Of a stretch of 64,000 nucleotides of DNA, positions 54,038 through 62,174 are shown piece after piece. The notes under the pieces are model-generated. The model did no database searches and was not told the DNA's origin. It worked only from the letters and a program-made list of their open reading frames with translations. Both the position numbers and the translations under genes were made by a program. The first letter of the stretch is position 1. Every line of letters starts with the position of its first letter. Source of the stretch: Gleimia hominis (lineage in GTDB: Bacteria; Actinomycetota; Actinomycetes; Actinomycetales; Actinomycetaceae); assembly GCF_002871945.2 (NCBI RefSeq), contig NZ_CP126963.1:558001-622000 (forward strand), read 5' to 3'.

Positions 54038-55078
54038 ATGAAACTAGTTCTGCGTACCGCCACCGAAGCGGACGTGCCCAGCATCACCGCAGCTTGCCAG
54101 GACGAAGCGATTCAACGCTACACCTCGGTCCCCAAGCCGTTCACCACAGAGGATGCGCAAGCGTTTGTGAAAATGAGTCAAGACAGTGTGTCTCCGCAGT
54201 GCCATCCGATTGTGGAAAATGAGCGCGGACACCTTATCGGCACGCTCGGTGCCACCAACTACGATCCCGTTCAAAAAAGCATTGAGATTGGGTACTGGAC
54301 AGCCCGCGCCCACCGCGGACAAGGCCTAATTAAACAGGCGTGCCAGCAACTGATCGACACCCTGTTCGCGGACTTCGACGTCCAGATTATTCGCTGGTAT
54401 GCGAAGGCTGGTAACTGGGACTCATGGTACGTGGCCCGCGCCCTCGGGTTCATTTTTGAGGGAACCCAGCGGCGAATAGAAAATGGTGAAGTAGTCGAAT
54501 ACTGGTGCGCTTCCCTGCTAAAAGGCCAAGACACACCACTCGATGCGAAAGATGCACCGGCGCGTTTCCACTTGGCATCGAGCCAGCAAAAACCTCAAGA
54601 AAAAGAACTGGATCCAAGACGCCCACTGGAACTCGTACGACAATTCCATGAGGTATACGGGCTGCCCATAAAACTAGGGGAGCAGCCCACTGCGGATTTT
54701 GAACGCGTGCACATGCGGATGGGGCTCGTTGGGGAAGAATACGCCGAACTCGTGGGAGCTGTGTACGGGCCGCGGGCTAGGCAGGAAATTGAAACTGCGC
54801 AAGAGCAATTGCGGGAGTTAGACGACCAGGAACGCGACGTGATTGAAACCGCGGACGCGTTAGCTGACCTCGTGTACGTGCTTTACGGCATGGGACTCGA
54901 AGCGGGGATCGACCTGGATCGCGTGCTCGAACAAGTGCAAGCTTCGAACTTGTCGAAACTTGGGGCGGATGGCAAGCCGATTTACCGTGGAGACGGGAAA
55001 GTACTCAAAGGCCCCGGCTTCTTCAACCCAGATATCGCCCGCGCCCTACAAGTATCATCATCAACAACGGAAAACTGA
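54038..55078 (+). CDS. GNAT acetyltransferase fused to MazG-like NTP pyrophosphohydrolase
   Basis: The 346-residue protein has two domains. Residues 1-165 are a GNAT N-acetyltransferase of the RimJ/RimL type (LRTATEADVPSITAACQD, IGYWTARAHRGQGLIKQACQQLID, NWDSWYVARALGFIFEGTQR). Residues about 185-300 are an all-alpha nucleotide pyrophosphohydrolase: LVRQFHEVYGLPI, MRMGLVGEEYAELVGAVYG and DVIETADALADLVYVLYGMGLEAG give the E-E-x-x-E and E-x-x-D metal motifs. The C-terminal NLSKLGADGKPIYRGDGKVLKGPGFF is typical of the PRA-PH/MazG-like branch. GGAGG lies six bases before ATG 54038. The fusion is continuous with no frameshift. Its joint substrate is unknown. Confidence 0.85.
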   Translation: MKLVLRTATEADVPSITAACQDEAIQRYTSVPKPFTTEDAQAFVKMSQDSVSPQCHPIVENERGHLIGTLGATNYDPVQKSIEIGYWTARAHRGQGLIKQACQQLIDTLFADFDVQIIRWYAKAGNWDSWYVARALGFIFEGTQRRIENGEVVEYWCASLLKGQDTPLDAKDAPARFHLASSQQKPQEKELDPRRPLELVRQFHEVYGLPIKLGEQPTADFERVHMRMGLVGEEYAELVGAVYGPRARQEIETAQEQLRELDDQERDVIETADALADLVYVLYGMGLEAGIDLDRVLEQVQASNLSKLGADGKPIYRGDGKVLKGPGFFNPDIARALQVSSSTTEN

Positions 55079-55121
55079 AGGAACAGAATCTAGAAGTAAC
55101 GCGAAAAACAGGGGGATACAC

Positions 55122-57047
55122 ATGAATACTGTGGAACAACTACTACCCGATTTCACCAAACTAGACGCAGACCAAGTACGCGAGCAAGTGTTTGCCGCAA
55201 TCGAAACCTACGAGCAGGCCATCACCCAGCTGGAGGCCGCGGAACCAACCGTCGCGGACTTCCTGGTGCCGTTCGATGAAGCAACCGGGGAATACGACCG
55301 GGTGCTCGGCGTGGCTTTCACAGCTATAAGTTCCATCGGGGGCCCGCAGTGGAACCAGTTGGAATCTGACCTCAACGAACCCCTTACCAAACTGGGGTTG
55401 CGGATTGACACGTCCGACGCGCTCTACGAGCGTTTCAAAACCCTGGCGCAACAAGACTTGGATGAAGAAAGTGCGCACTACGTACAGACAGAATTGAAAG
55501 ATTTTGAGGTCGGTGGAATCACCCTGAGTGAACCCGATCGGGCGCAGCTTGAACAGCTGGACCTAAAAATTGCGGACCTGACAACCGAGTACTCGCAGCG
55601 CGTCAAAAACATGCTTACCAAGCCCGCGGTTGTAGACGGGCAAGAATATCCCCTCAATAACTTCACGATGCCCCTCACGCTCGTGCAGGTGCCACAAGCG
55701 GGTGTGCGCGCGCAAATTCTAGAAGCATCGACCTCGCGCGGGTGGGGCTCAGACCCCGCCACCGACACGCGCGGCCTAGTTCAGCAAATAACGCAGCTAC
55801 GCGATACGCGTGCGAAACTCCTCGGATTCGACTCGCACGCCGACCTCGTTCTCGAAACGGAAACCGCAACATCCACCACGGCGGTGCGTGACCTCCTGCA
55901 AATGGTTGGCACCCAGGCCCTCAAACGCGTAGAAGAAGAGGCCCAAACGCTGCAGGCAGACGCGCAAGCGGACGGGCTTGAAGAACTGCGGGCAAGCGAC
56001 TGGCCATACTACGAACAACGCCGTAAACACCACGAACTCGGGTTATCAGACGAAGCTCTGAGCCCCTACCTAGAACTGTGGCACGTATTAGAAAAAGGCG
56101 TGTTCTACGCCGCCCAAAAACTATACGGAATCACGCTGGTACACCGCCCAGACCTGACAGGTATCGACGATTCCTCGCGCGTATACGAAGTGAGCCGTGA
56201 GGACGGCCAGCCCCTGGGGCTCTTCATCGCCGACCCCTACACGCGCGACGGTAAAAGCGGTGGGGCGTGGATGAACGAACTGGTAACCGGATACGCCGGC
56301 AACAACTACCAATCCATCATCATTAACTGCGCGAACTTCACCCCGCCTGAACCCGGGCACGAAAAACACCTGGTGTGGGACGAGGTAGAGACCTGCTTCC
56401 ACGAGTTCGGACACGCGCTCCACGGCTTCCTCTCCCGAACCCGCTACCACGGGACCGGCGGCACCAACGTACCTCGGGACTTCGTGGAATTCCCCAGCCA
56501 GCTGAACGAAATGTGGGCATTCAACCCAAGTGTGATAGCGTCCTACGCCCGCAATAAAGACGGCGAAGTACTGCCCGAGGAGCTGCGCGTAAAGCTGGCT
56601 GCATCAAAATCGTTCGGACAACCTTACTCCACAGCGGAATACTGCGCGGCCGCACTACTGGACCAGTACTGGTACTCGCGTGAACGCGACCGCGGGCCCG
56701 CAGACGTGGGCGACTACGAGCAGTGGGCACTGCAACAGGCGGGGATGAACCACCCGCTGGTACCACCGCGGTACCGCACCACGTATTTCCCCCACGCGTT
56801 CACGGTCGGATACGACGCCGGATACTACTCGTACATGTGGTCGGAAATGCTGGTTGGTGAAGTGGAGCAATGGTTCGCCGCACATGAGCACACCAGTGGT
56901 GACGGTGGGTTGAACCGTGAGGCGGGGCAGCAGCTGGAACGCGCAGTGCTTTCGCGTGGCAACAGCCGCGAACCCATGGATTCGTTCCGGGCGCTGCTTG
57001 GGCGCGACCCGCGTCCAGAGGCGGTAGTGCAACGCCGCGGCCTCTAA
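55122..57047 (+). CDS. M3-family metallopeptidase (peptidyl-dipeptidase Dcp type)
   Basis: The 641-residue zinc peptidase has the thermolysin-like motif HEFGH (His427, Glu428, His431) within CFHEFGHALHGFLSRTRYHG, and the M3 substrate segment GYDAGYYSYMWSEML. There is no signal peptide, so it acts in the cytoplasm on short peptides. Length fits Dcp/oligopeptidase A. ATG 55122 follows GGGGGAT; an open frame further upstream overlaps the GNAT fusion gene and is not used. Confidence 0.93.
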   Translation: MNTVEQLLPDFTKLDADQVREQVFAAIETYEQAITQLEAAEPTVADFLVPFDEATGEYDRVLGVAFTAISSIGGPQWNQLESDLNEPLTKLGLRIDTSDALYERFKTLAQQDLDEESAHYVQTELKDFEVGGITLSEPDRAQLEQLDLKIADLTTEYSQRVKNMLTKPAVVDGQEYPLNNFTMPLTLVQVPQAGVRAQILEASTSRGWGSDPATDTRGLVQQITQLRDTRAKLLGFDSHADLVLETETATSTTAVRDLLQMVGTQALKRVEEEAQTLQADAQADGLEELRASDWPYYEQRRKHHELGLSDEALSPYLELWHVLEKGVFYAAQKLYGITLVHRPDLTGIDDSSRVYEVSREDGQPLGLFIADPYTRDGKSGGAWMNELVTGYAGNNYQSIIINCANFTPPEPGHEKHLVWDEVETCFHEFGHALHGFLSRTRYHGTGGTNVPRDFVEFPSQLNEMWAFNPSVIASYARNKDGEVLPEELRVKLAASKSFGQPYSTAEYCAAALLDQYWYSRERDRGPADVGDYEQWALQQAGMNHPLVPPRYRTTYFPHAFTVGYDAGYYSYMWSEMLVGEVEQWFAAHEHTSGDGGLNREAGQQLERAVLSRGNSREPMDSFRALLGRDPRPEAVVQRRGL

Positions 57048-57137
57048 ACACTAGTTGCGGCATCATAGTAGCGTAACGGCGTGGGACTTAGGACGATTAG
57101 GGAGCCCCACGCCGACCGATCGAGATACACTAGGGGT

Positions 57138-57524
57138 ATGACTATGAATCCACAAGACGCGTTGAATCGGCTGGTAGCTGCGTTTGAAGCGCACGCCCAG
57201 GCCGCTCGGGCCGCAGAGTTTTCCGACCCGTCAATCGTTGAAGCTGCTGATCAGCGGCTTCGGGATGCCTTCTTCACTTACGACGATGCCTTGTTTAATG
57301 CGTACGAAGTGGAGCTTCCCCTGGAAATAGTCGACGAGGACGACGACGATTACGACGACTTCGACGACGATGATCTAGATGACCTCGATGAGGATGACGA
57401 CCTCGACGACGACTTCGACGAAGACGATCTAGATGCCGATGACGACTTGGACGATGATCTAGACGATCTAGATGATGAGTATGACTTCGACGACGATTAC
57501 GACGAGGACGGGGAAGAAGACTGA
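57138..57524 (+). CDS. Small protein with highly acidic Asp/Glu tail
   Basis: The 128-residue protein has a helical N-terminal part (residues 1-60, MNPQDALNRLVAAFEAHAQAARAAEF and FFTYDDALFNAYEVEL) and a C-terminal 65 residues made almost only of Asp and Glu with a few Leu, Tyr and Phe. I know no function; acidic tails of this sort often mimic DNA or bind basic proteins. TACACT at 57126-57131 could be a -10 box giving a leaderless mRNA from ATG 57138; ATG 57144, seven bases after AGGGG, is the alternative. The last 28 bases overlap the convergent aldo/keto reductase gene. Confidence 0.75.
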   Translation: MTMNPQDALNRLVAAFEAHAQAARAAEFSDPSIVEAADQRLRDAFFTYDDALFNAYEVELPLEIVDEDDDDYDDFDDDDLDDLDEDDDLDDDFDEDDLDADDDLDDDLDDLDDEYDFDDDYDEDGEED

Positions 57525-58486
57525 ACCCCAACCTCGGGGTAATCACGAATAACGGGAAGCAGGTCGCTAACCGCCTGGACCAGTGGCTGTGGGAGTTCAA
57601 AGTCGAGCCCCGCAGCCACTTGTTGCATCTGGATCTCAGTGCGCGGGCCAATGAGTGAACACGTGACCCCAGTTTGGGCTTTCAACCATCCGAGCGCCAC
57701 TTCAATCGGGGACGCATCCAAGCCTTTAGCCGCGGCAAATACTCCTTCTACCGCAGACGCGTTTTGTTCCGTCAGCAAGGGTTGTACGAAGCCGGCTAAT
57801 AAGGGGGAGGCTCCGCGTGAATCCGCGGGGGTGGCATGGCGGTATTTGCCAGTTAACACCCCGCGCGCTAGAGCAGACCATGCGATGAACCCGATTCCGT
57901 GGCGCTTGCAGGCGGGCAGTAGTTCGCGTTCCACCCCGCGGCGCAGCACTGAGTATTCAGCTTCCACCGCGGACATCGGGATGCTCAGTTGGCGGGCTAG
58001 GTAAAACACTTCTGCCGTATCCCACGCGCTCATGTTGGACACCCCAAAATAACGCACCCGCCCGGTTCTAGCTGCGATATCAATTGCACTGAGCGTTTCT
58101 TCAATTGGAGCGTGCGCGTCAGATCCTTGCAGTAAAAACAGGTCAATGTAATCGGTTTGCAGGTGCTTCAACGACCTGTCGATGGATGCGAGCAACGTGC
58201 CCCGCGCGTTCGAATGGCGCCAATGCGGGTGGTTTGCGAAACCGCCTTTAGTGATGAGGGTGAAGTCTTCTCGGTTGAAATCTTGCGCGAGGACGTTCCC
58301 GAGTGTTGCTTCACTTTCACCCCCGCCGTAAGTTGGGGCGGTGTCAATTGTGGTGCCACCGGCGTCCGCGTAGGCGTGGAGTATGCGCGTTGCCTCGTCT
58401 TCAGTGGTGTCTTGCCCCCACGTGAGGGTCCCTAAACCGAAGTTTGAAACCTGGAGGCCGGACGATCCTAATCTCACCTGTTGCAT
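57497..58486 (-). CDS. Aldo/keto reductase
   Basis: The 329-residue TIM-barrel oxidoreductase shows NFGLGTLTWGQDTTEDEA, the tyrosine-containing TIDTAPTYGGGESEATLG, the catalytic lysine in LITKGG and a histidine-region LLQGSDAHAPIEET. NADPH-binding residues near the C-terminus fit SLIGPRTEIQMQQ. It reduces aldehydes or ketones; the substrate is unknown. Its serine-rich C-terminal residues SSSPSSS are encoded opposite the acidic tail of the convergent neighbour, so they may be accidental rather than functional. Confidence 0.9.
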   Translation of the reverse strand: MQQVRLGSSGLQVSNFGLGTLTWGQDTTEDEATRILHAYADAGGTTIDTAPTYGGGESEATLGNVLAQDFNREDFTLITKGGFANHPHWRHSNARGTLLASIDRSLKHLQTDYIDLFLLQGSDAHAPIEETLSAIDIAARTGRVRYFGVSNMSAWDTAEVFYLARQLSIPMSAVEAEYSVLRRGVERELLPACKRHGIGFIAWSALARGVLTGKYRHATPADSRGASPLLAGFVQPLLTEQNASAVEGVFAAAKGLDASPIEVALGWLKAQTGVTCSLIGPRTEIQMQQVAAGLDFELPQPLVQAVSDLLPVIRDYPEVGVQSSSPSSS

Positions 58487-58530
58487 GTCTCATAGCTTAA
58501 CGGTATTTGAAGCAAGATAAGTTAGTGCCC

Positions 58531-59386
58531 ATGACGTGGATCGAATCAATCATCATGGGGCTCGTGCAGGGCTTGACGGAATTCTTACCGATTTCTTCTT
58601 CCGCACACCTGCGCATAACCTCGGAATTTACTGGGAATGAACGACCCGGGAGCGGCTTTTACCGCGATCACGCAGATCGGTACGGAGTCTGCGGTCCTCA
58701 TTTTTTTCTGGAGGGACATAGTGCGGATCGTTACGCGTTGGTTCCACTCCTTACCGTGGATTAGCTCTGAGCGGCGGGTGGATTCTTCTGACCCGGATGT
58801 GCGCCTGGGGTGGATGATTATCGTGGGTTCGCTTCCGATTGGGATTTTGGGCCTGGTGTTGGAAAAGTGGATTGATGCGCAGTTCCGAAACCTGTGGGTG
58901 ACGGTCGCGATGCTAGCGGTGTTTGCGGTTCTGCTGGGGTTGACGGACTGGTTCATGCCGAAACGCAAACACTTGAATGAGATGTCGTGGAAAGATGCGA
59001 TCCTGTACGGGTTCGCGCAGGCGATGGCGCTCGTACCTGGGGTGTCTCGTTCAGGTGGGACGATCACGATGGGGCGCTATTTGGGGTATACGCGTGAGGC
59101 CGCGGCCCGCTATTCGTTCCTTTTGGCGATGCCCGCGGTATTCGCATCGGGTTTCTACAAGACGTTTAAAGTAGCGGTGGGTGGCGACACGGTGTACGTA
59201 GGACCAACCATTTTGGCTACGTTGATTGCCTTTGTGGTTGGTTACGTGGTGATTATCTGGTTCCTCAAACTGGTGTCAACCCGTTCTTACCAGCCGTTTG
59301 TTATTTACCGGGTGGCGCTTGCCGTGATTGTCGCGGTCCTGCTTGGGATGGGGGTTTTGACGCCCACTTCTGGGGCTGCGCTGTAG
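58531..59386 (+). pseudogene. uppP: Undecaprenyl-diphosphatase, frameshifted
   Basis: UppP dephosphorylates undecaprenyl diphosphate to recycle the cell-wall lipid carrier. The first frame (from ATG 58531) gives [35 protein letters not shown], including the conserved Glu and SSSAHL motif. The sequence continues only in the +1 frame from about 58637 as [20 protein letters not shown] to PGVSRSGGTITMGRYLGYTREAAARYSF and a normal C-terminus. The break lies in ACTGGGAATGAAC at 58630-58642; one extra base in this short region explains it. Everything on either side is well conserved, so this is a recent mutation, a sequencing error or, less likely, programmed frameshifting. Confidence 0.88.
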
Positions 59387-59471
59387 CGCTTATGGTTCTT
59401 ACTGTTATTTGCGTGGCTGATTTGCCTAAAGTGGGGTTATTGTTCCGGGCGCGGTGGAGTGAGGAGTTTTA

Positions 59472-60128
59472 GTGGCGTTACCACAAGCATTGCTCTTTGA
59501 TATGGATGGCACGGTCGTTAATACGGAACCGTTTTGGCAAGAGGCCGAGAAGACTTTGTTTGACCAGTTGGGGGCCCAGTGGGATCCCGAGGCGGGTGCG
59601 CAAATGGCCGGCATGTCTCTGGCTGAATCCGTGGTGCTGATGCGGCGCGTTAGCGGTCTGGATTTGGATGAGGCGCAGACGATTGAATGGTTGATTACGC
59701 AGGTGACAAACCTGGTCAATCACCATGGGGCACCGTGGCTACCCGGCGCGCTGGAGGTACTTCAGCTGGCTAAAGAGCTGGATATTCCCACCGCGTTGGT
59801 GACCTCCAGCTACCGTGCGTTCGCGGATGCGGTGGTGGCGCAAGTGCCTACAGCGGCGTTCGACGCGGTGGTGGCGGGAGATGAGGTGCACCGCGCTAAA
59901 CCGCATCCGGAGGCGTATCAGCGGGCAGCGCAGAAGTTGGGAACGCACCCGCAGCAGGCATTTGCGTTTGAGGATTCACCCGCCGGCGCGTTAGCTGCGC
60001 TGCGCAGCGGTGCAAAAACCTTTGTTGTGCCCGGCGTGCATCCACAGCAGGCAGATGAACGTGCGATCCGGATAAAAAGCCTAGAAGTTGTCGATGAGGC
60101 GTGGCTTAACGCTAACTGCAAGTCTTAG
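59472..60128 (+). CDS. HAD hydrolase (beta-phosphoglucomutase-like)
   Basis: The 218-residue HAD protein opens MALPQALLFDMDGTVVNTEPFWQEAE (nucleophile and acid/base Asp in DMDGT). It has TSSYRAFADAVV, the lysine in AKPHPEAYQRAAQKLG and FEDSPAGALAALRSGAKTFVV, with a small helical cap. This resembles the CbbY/beta-phosphoglucomutase branch. GTG 59472 follows GAGGAG. In actinobacteria this gene commonly sits beside the RecB nuclease and trmI upstream of arc, as here. Confidence 0.87.
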   Translation: MALPQALLFDMDGTVVNTEPFWQEAEKTLFDQLGAQWDPEAGAQMAGMSLAESVVLMRRVSGLDLDEAQTIEWLITQVTNLVNHHGAPWLPGALEVLQLAKELDIPTALVTSSYRAFADAVVAQVPTAAFDAVVAGDEVHRAKPHPEAYQRAAQKLGTHPQQAFAFEDSPAGALAALRSGAKTFVVPGVHPQQADERAIRIKSLEVVDEAWLNANCKS

Positions 60129-60143
60129 CGTTCGGCGTTCGTT

Positions 60144-60989
60144 CTAACGCTCACCGCGAGTTTTAACGGTCAGCATCGCCTGCGCACCGTCCGCCGACAT
60201 TTGCGGGGTGTCATCGGAGTAGAGAGGACAGAGGTGTTTCACCCCGCACCAGTTGCACAGCGGCTGCCGTTTCGGTGAAAAGTGTTCAGTGTGAATCGCG
60301 TTCTCGATCTGCTCCCAAATCGCCACCAGGTGGTGTTCGAACGCGTCGATACTGTCCGCCGTCGGATCCATCGTGAGGATCTTGCCATCCGCCAAGAACA
60401 CGAGCTGCGTGCGCGCCGGTAATCCGGCTCCGCTGCAGCGCAAGAGGAGGGCGTAAAAACGCATCTGAAACAGCTTGTCCTCCACGTACCGTGGTTTCGG
60501 GGAACGCCCCGTCTTGTAGTCAACTACGCGCAGTGCACCGGATGGAGCTTTATCGACCCGGTCAATAAATCCGCGCAGTAAAATCCCGTCGCGCATCGGC
60601 GCGTCAACCAGCTGCTCGCGCGCAATCGGTTCAAGCCGCTGCGGATTCTCAACCGTAAAGTAGCGTTCCACCAGCGCGTACGCGTCATTGAGCCACTGGG
60701 TTTTCAACGCCTCCTGGGGAAACATGGCCTCAAAATCTTCTTTCCCCGCGAACAGCTCACTGTAAGCTGGCTGCACCAAGTCCCGCGCTGCCTGCGAGGT
60801 TCGCCGCTCGGCAGGAAGCCCATACAGGTCCTCAAGCACGCGGTGCACCAACGTCCCTCGGGTAGTAGCCGGGGAAGGCGGCTCGCGAAAACCATCAATA
60901 TAGACCAGGCGGAACTTCATGGGGCACTGCAGCCAGGTACTCGTCGAAGATGCAGAGAGGGCTTTGGGACGCGAAGAATTTGAGCTCAT
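60144..60989 (-). CDS. RecB-family PD-(D/E)XK nuclease, Fe-S type
   Basis: The 281-residue protein is a single-domain RecB-like exonuclease. The start ALSASSTSTWLQCPMKFR carries the first cysteine, GTLVHRVLEDLYG gives the conserved His-Glu, and RVVDYKTGRSPKP carries the active-site Asp and Lys. The C-terminal CNWCGVKHLCPLY completes a four-cysteine set that would hold a 4Fe-4S cluster as in AddB-type nucleases. ATG 60989 (MSSNSS) was chosen; the frame is open to 61178 but that part overlaps trmI and is not conserved. It is divergent from trmI. Confidence 0.85.
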   Translation of the reverse strand: MSSNSSRPKALSASSTSTWLQCPMKFRLVYIDGFREPPSPATTRGTLVHRVLEDLYGLPAERRTSQAARDLVQPAYSELFAGKEDFEAMFPQEALKTQWLNDAYALVERYFTVENPQRLEPIAREQLVDAPMRDGILLRGFIDRVDKAPSGALRVVDYKTGRSPKPRYVEDKLFQMRFYALLLRCSGAGLPARTQLVFLADGKILTMDPTADSIDAFEHHLVAIWEQIENAIHTEHFSPKRQPLCNWCGVKHLCPLYSDDTPQMSADGAQAMLTVKTRGER

Positions 60990-61129
60990 GTAATCAAACA
61001 TAGCGGCGCGGCAAGGGGAAATCCACGTGGCAAAACCAGCGCTGCAACTTGCCCCTAAGGGCGGGGAAGTGTGAATGAGCACAAGTTTTGCAGAGAACCC
61101 GGGGCGGGTCCAGGTAGACTGTACGAGCA

Positions 61130-62173
61130 ATGGAATCTGACTTAACTTACGATGTGCCCGCGCAAGCGGAACATCCAATGGGACCCGCAGCCCGGCGCGG
61201 AACGCTCAAAGCCGGTGAGCACGTGCAGATTACGGACCCGAAGGGGCGGTTACACACAGTGGTGCTAACCGAAAACGAGGTGTTTCGTTGCTCCCGAGGT
61301 GAACTGGCGCACAACGACATTATTGGGCAACCACCAGCAACCGTGATGGGCGATGGGGCACACCGATTTCTGGTGCTGCGCCCCCTTCTGGACGACTACA
61401 CCATGTACATGCCGCGTGGCGCCGCAATCGTATACCCCAAAGATGCAGCGCACGTGGTGCAGTTTGCCGACATTTTCCCAGGCGCCAAAGTGCTCGAAGC
61501 CGGCGTCGGGTCCGGAGCGTTGAGCATGTCGCTGCTGAACGCAGTGGGAACCACGGGAGCGGTGCATTCGATTGAGAAACGCGAGGATTTTGCCGTAATC
61601 GCGCAGGGGAACGTGGATCTGTGGTTCGGGGGGCGGCACCCGGCCTGGACTGTTACGATCGGTGATTTTCAACAGGTAGCCCTGGCTGAACCCGGTGGAA
61701 GTATTGACCGCATTGTCCTCGACATGCTGACCCCGTGGGCATGTTTGGACGCGGCTGTGCACGCGCTTGCCGATGGGGGCGTGCTGTGCGTCTACGTTAC
61801 TACCGTCACTCAGCTCTCACGCTTGGTGGAAGACCTAAATCGGCACGGCAGTTTCACGCCGCCTAAAGTGTGGGAGAACCTGTCGCGTGGCTGGCATGTT
61901 GATGGCCTTTCGGTGCGGCCCGAACACCGCATGGTTGGACACACCGGTTTCTTACTCACCACGCGAAAGCTAGCTACGGGGAAGCTGAACCCACCGAATC
62001 CGAAACGTCCCTCACCAGCCATGGAAGGCAGAGCCGGACAGTGGAATGCCGCACAGAACTGGGAAGAATACCCCCAGATTCAAGAAGAACGCGCCCCCAA
62101 ACGCGTTCGGCGGCAGGCGCGCGAGTTATCCCGCCGCAGCCGCAGAGTCTTACCACACGAGGAAGGGGAATAA
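61130..62173 (+). CDS. trmI: tRNA (adenine-58-N1)-methyltransferase
   Basis: The 347-residue enzyme makes m1A58 in the T loop of tRNAs. The N-terminal beta domain is followed by LVLRPLLDDYTMYMPRGAAIVYPKDAAHVV and the S-adenosylmethionine loop VLEAGVGSGALSMSLLNAVG. LDMLTPWACLDAAVHALADGGVLCVYVTTVTQL is the catalytic region. A TAGACT ten bases before ATG 61130 could be a -10 box, giving a very short leader. The stop is one base before the arc start, so arc is probably co-translated. Confidence 0.94.
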   Translation: MESDLTYDVPAQAEHPMGPAARRGTLKAGEHVQITDPKGRLHTVVLTENEVFRCSRGELAHNDIIGQPPATVMGDGAHRFLVLRPLLDDYTMYMPRGAAIVYPKDAAHVVQFADIFPGAKVLEAGVGSGALSMSLLNAVGTTGAVHSIEKREDFAVIAQGNVDLWFGGRHPAWTVTIGDFQQVALAEPGGSIDRIVLDMLTPWACLDAAVHALADGGVLCVYVTTVTQLSRLVEDLNRHGSFTPPKVWENLSRGWHVDGLSVRPEHRMVGHTGFLLTTRKLATGKLNPPNPKRPSPAMEGRAGQWNAAQNWEEYPQIQEERAPKRVRRQARELSRRSRRVLPHEEGE

Positions 62174-62174
62174 A

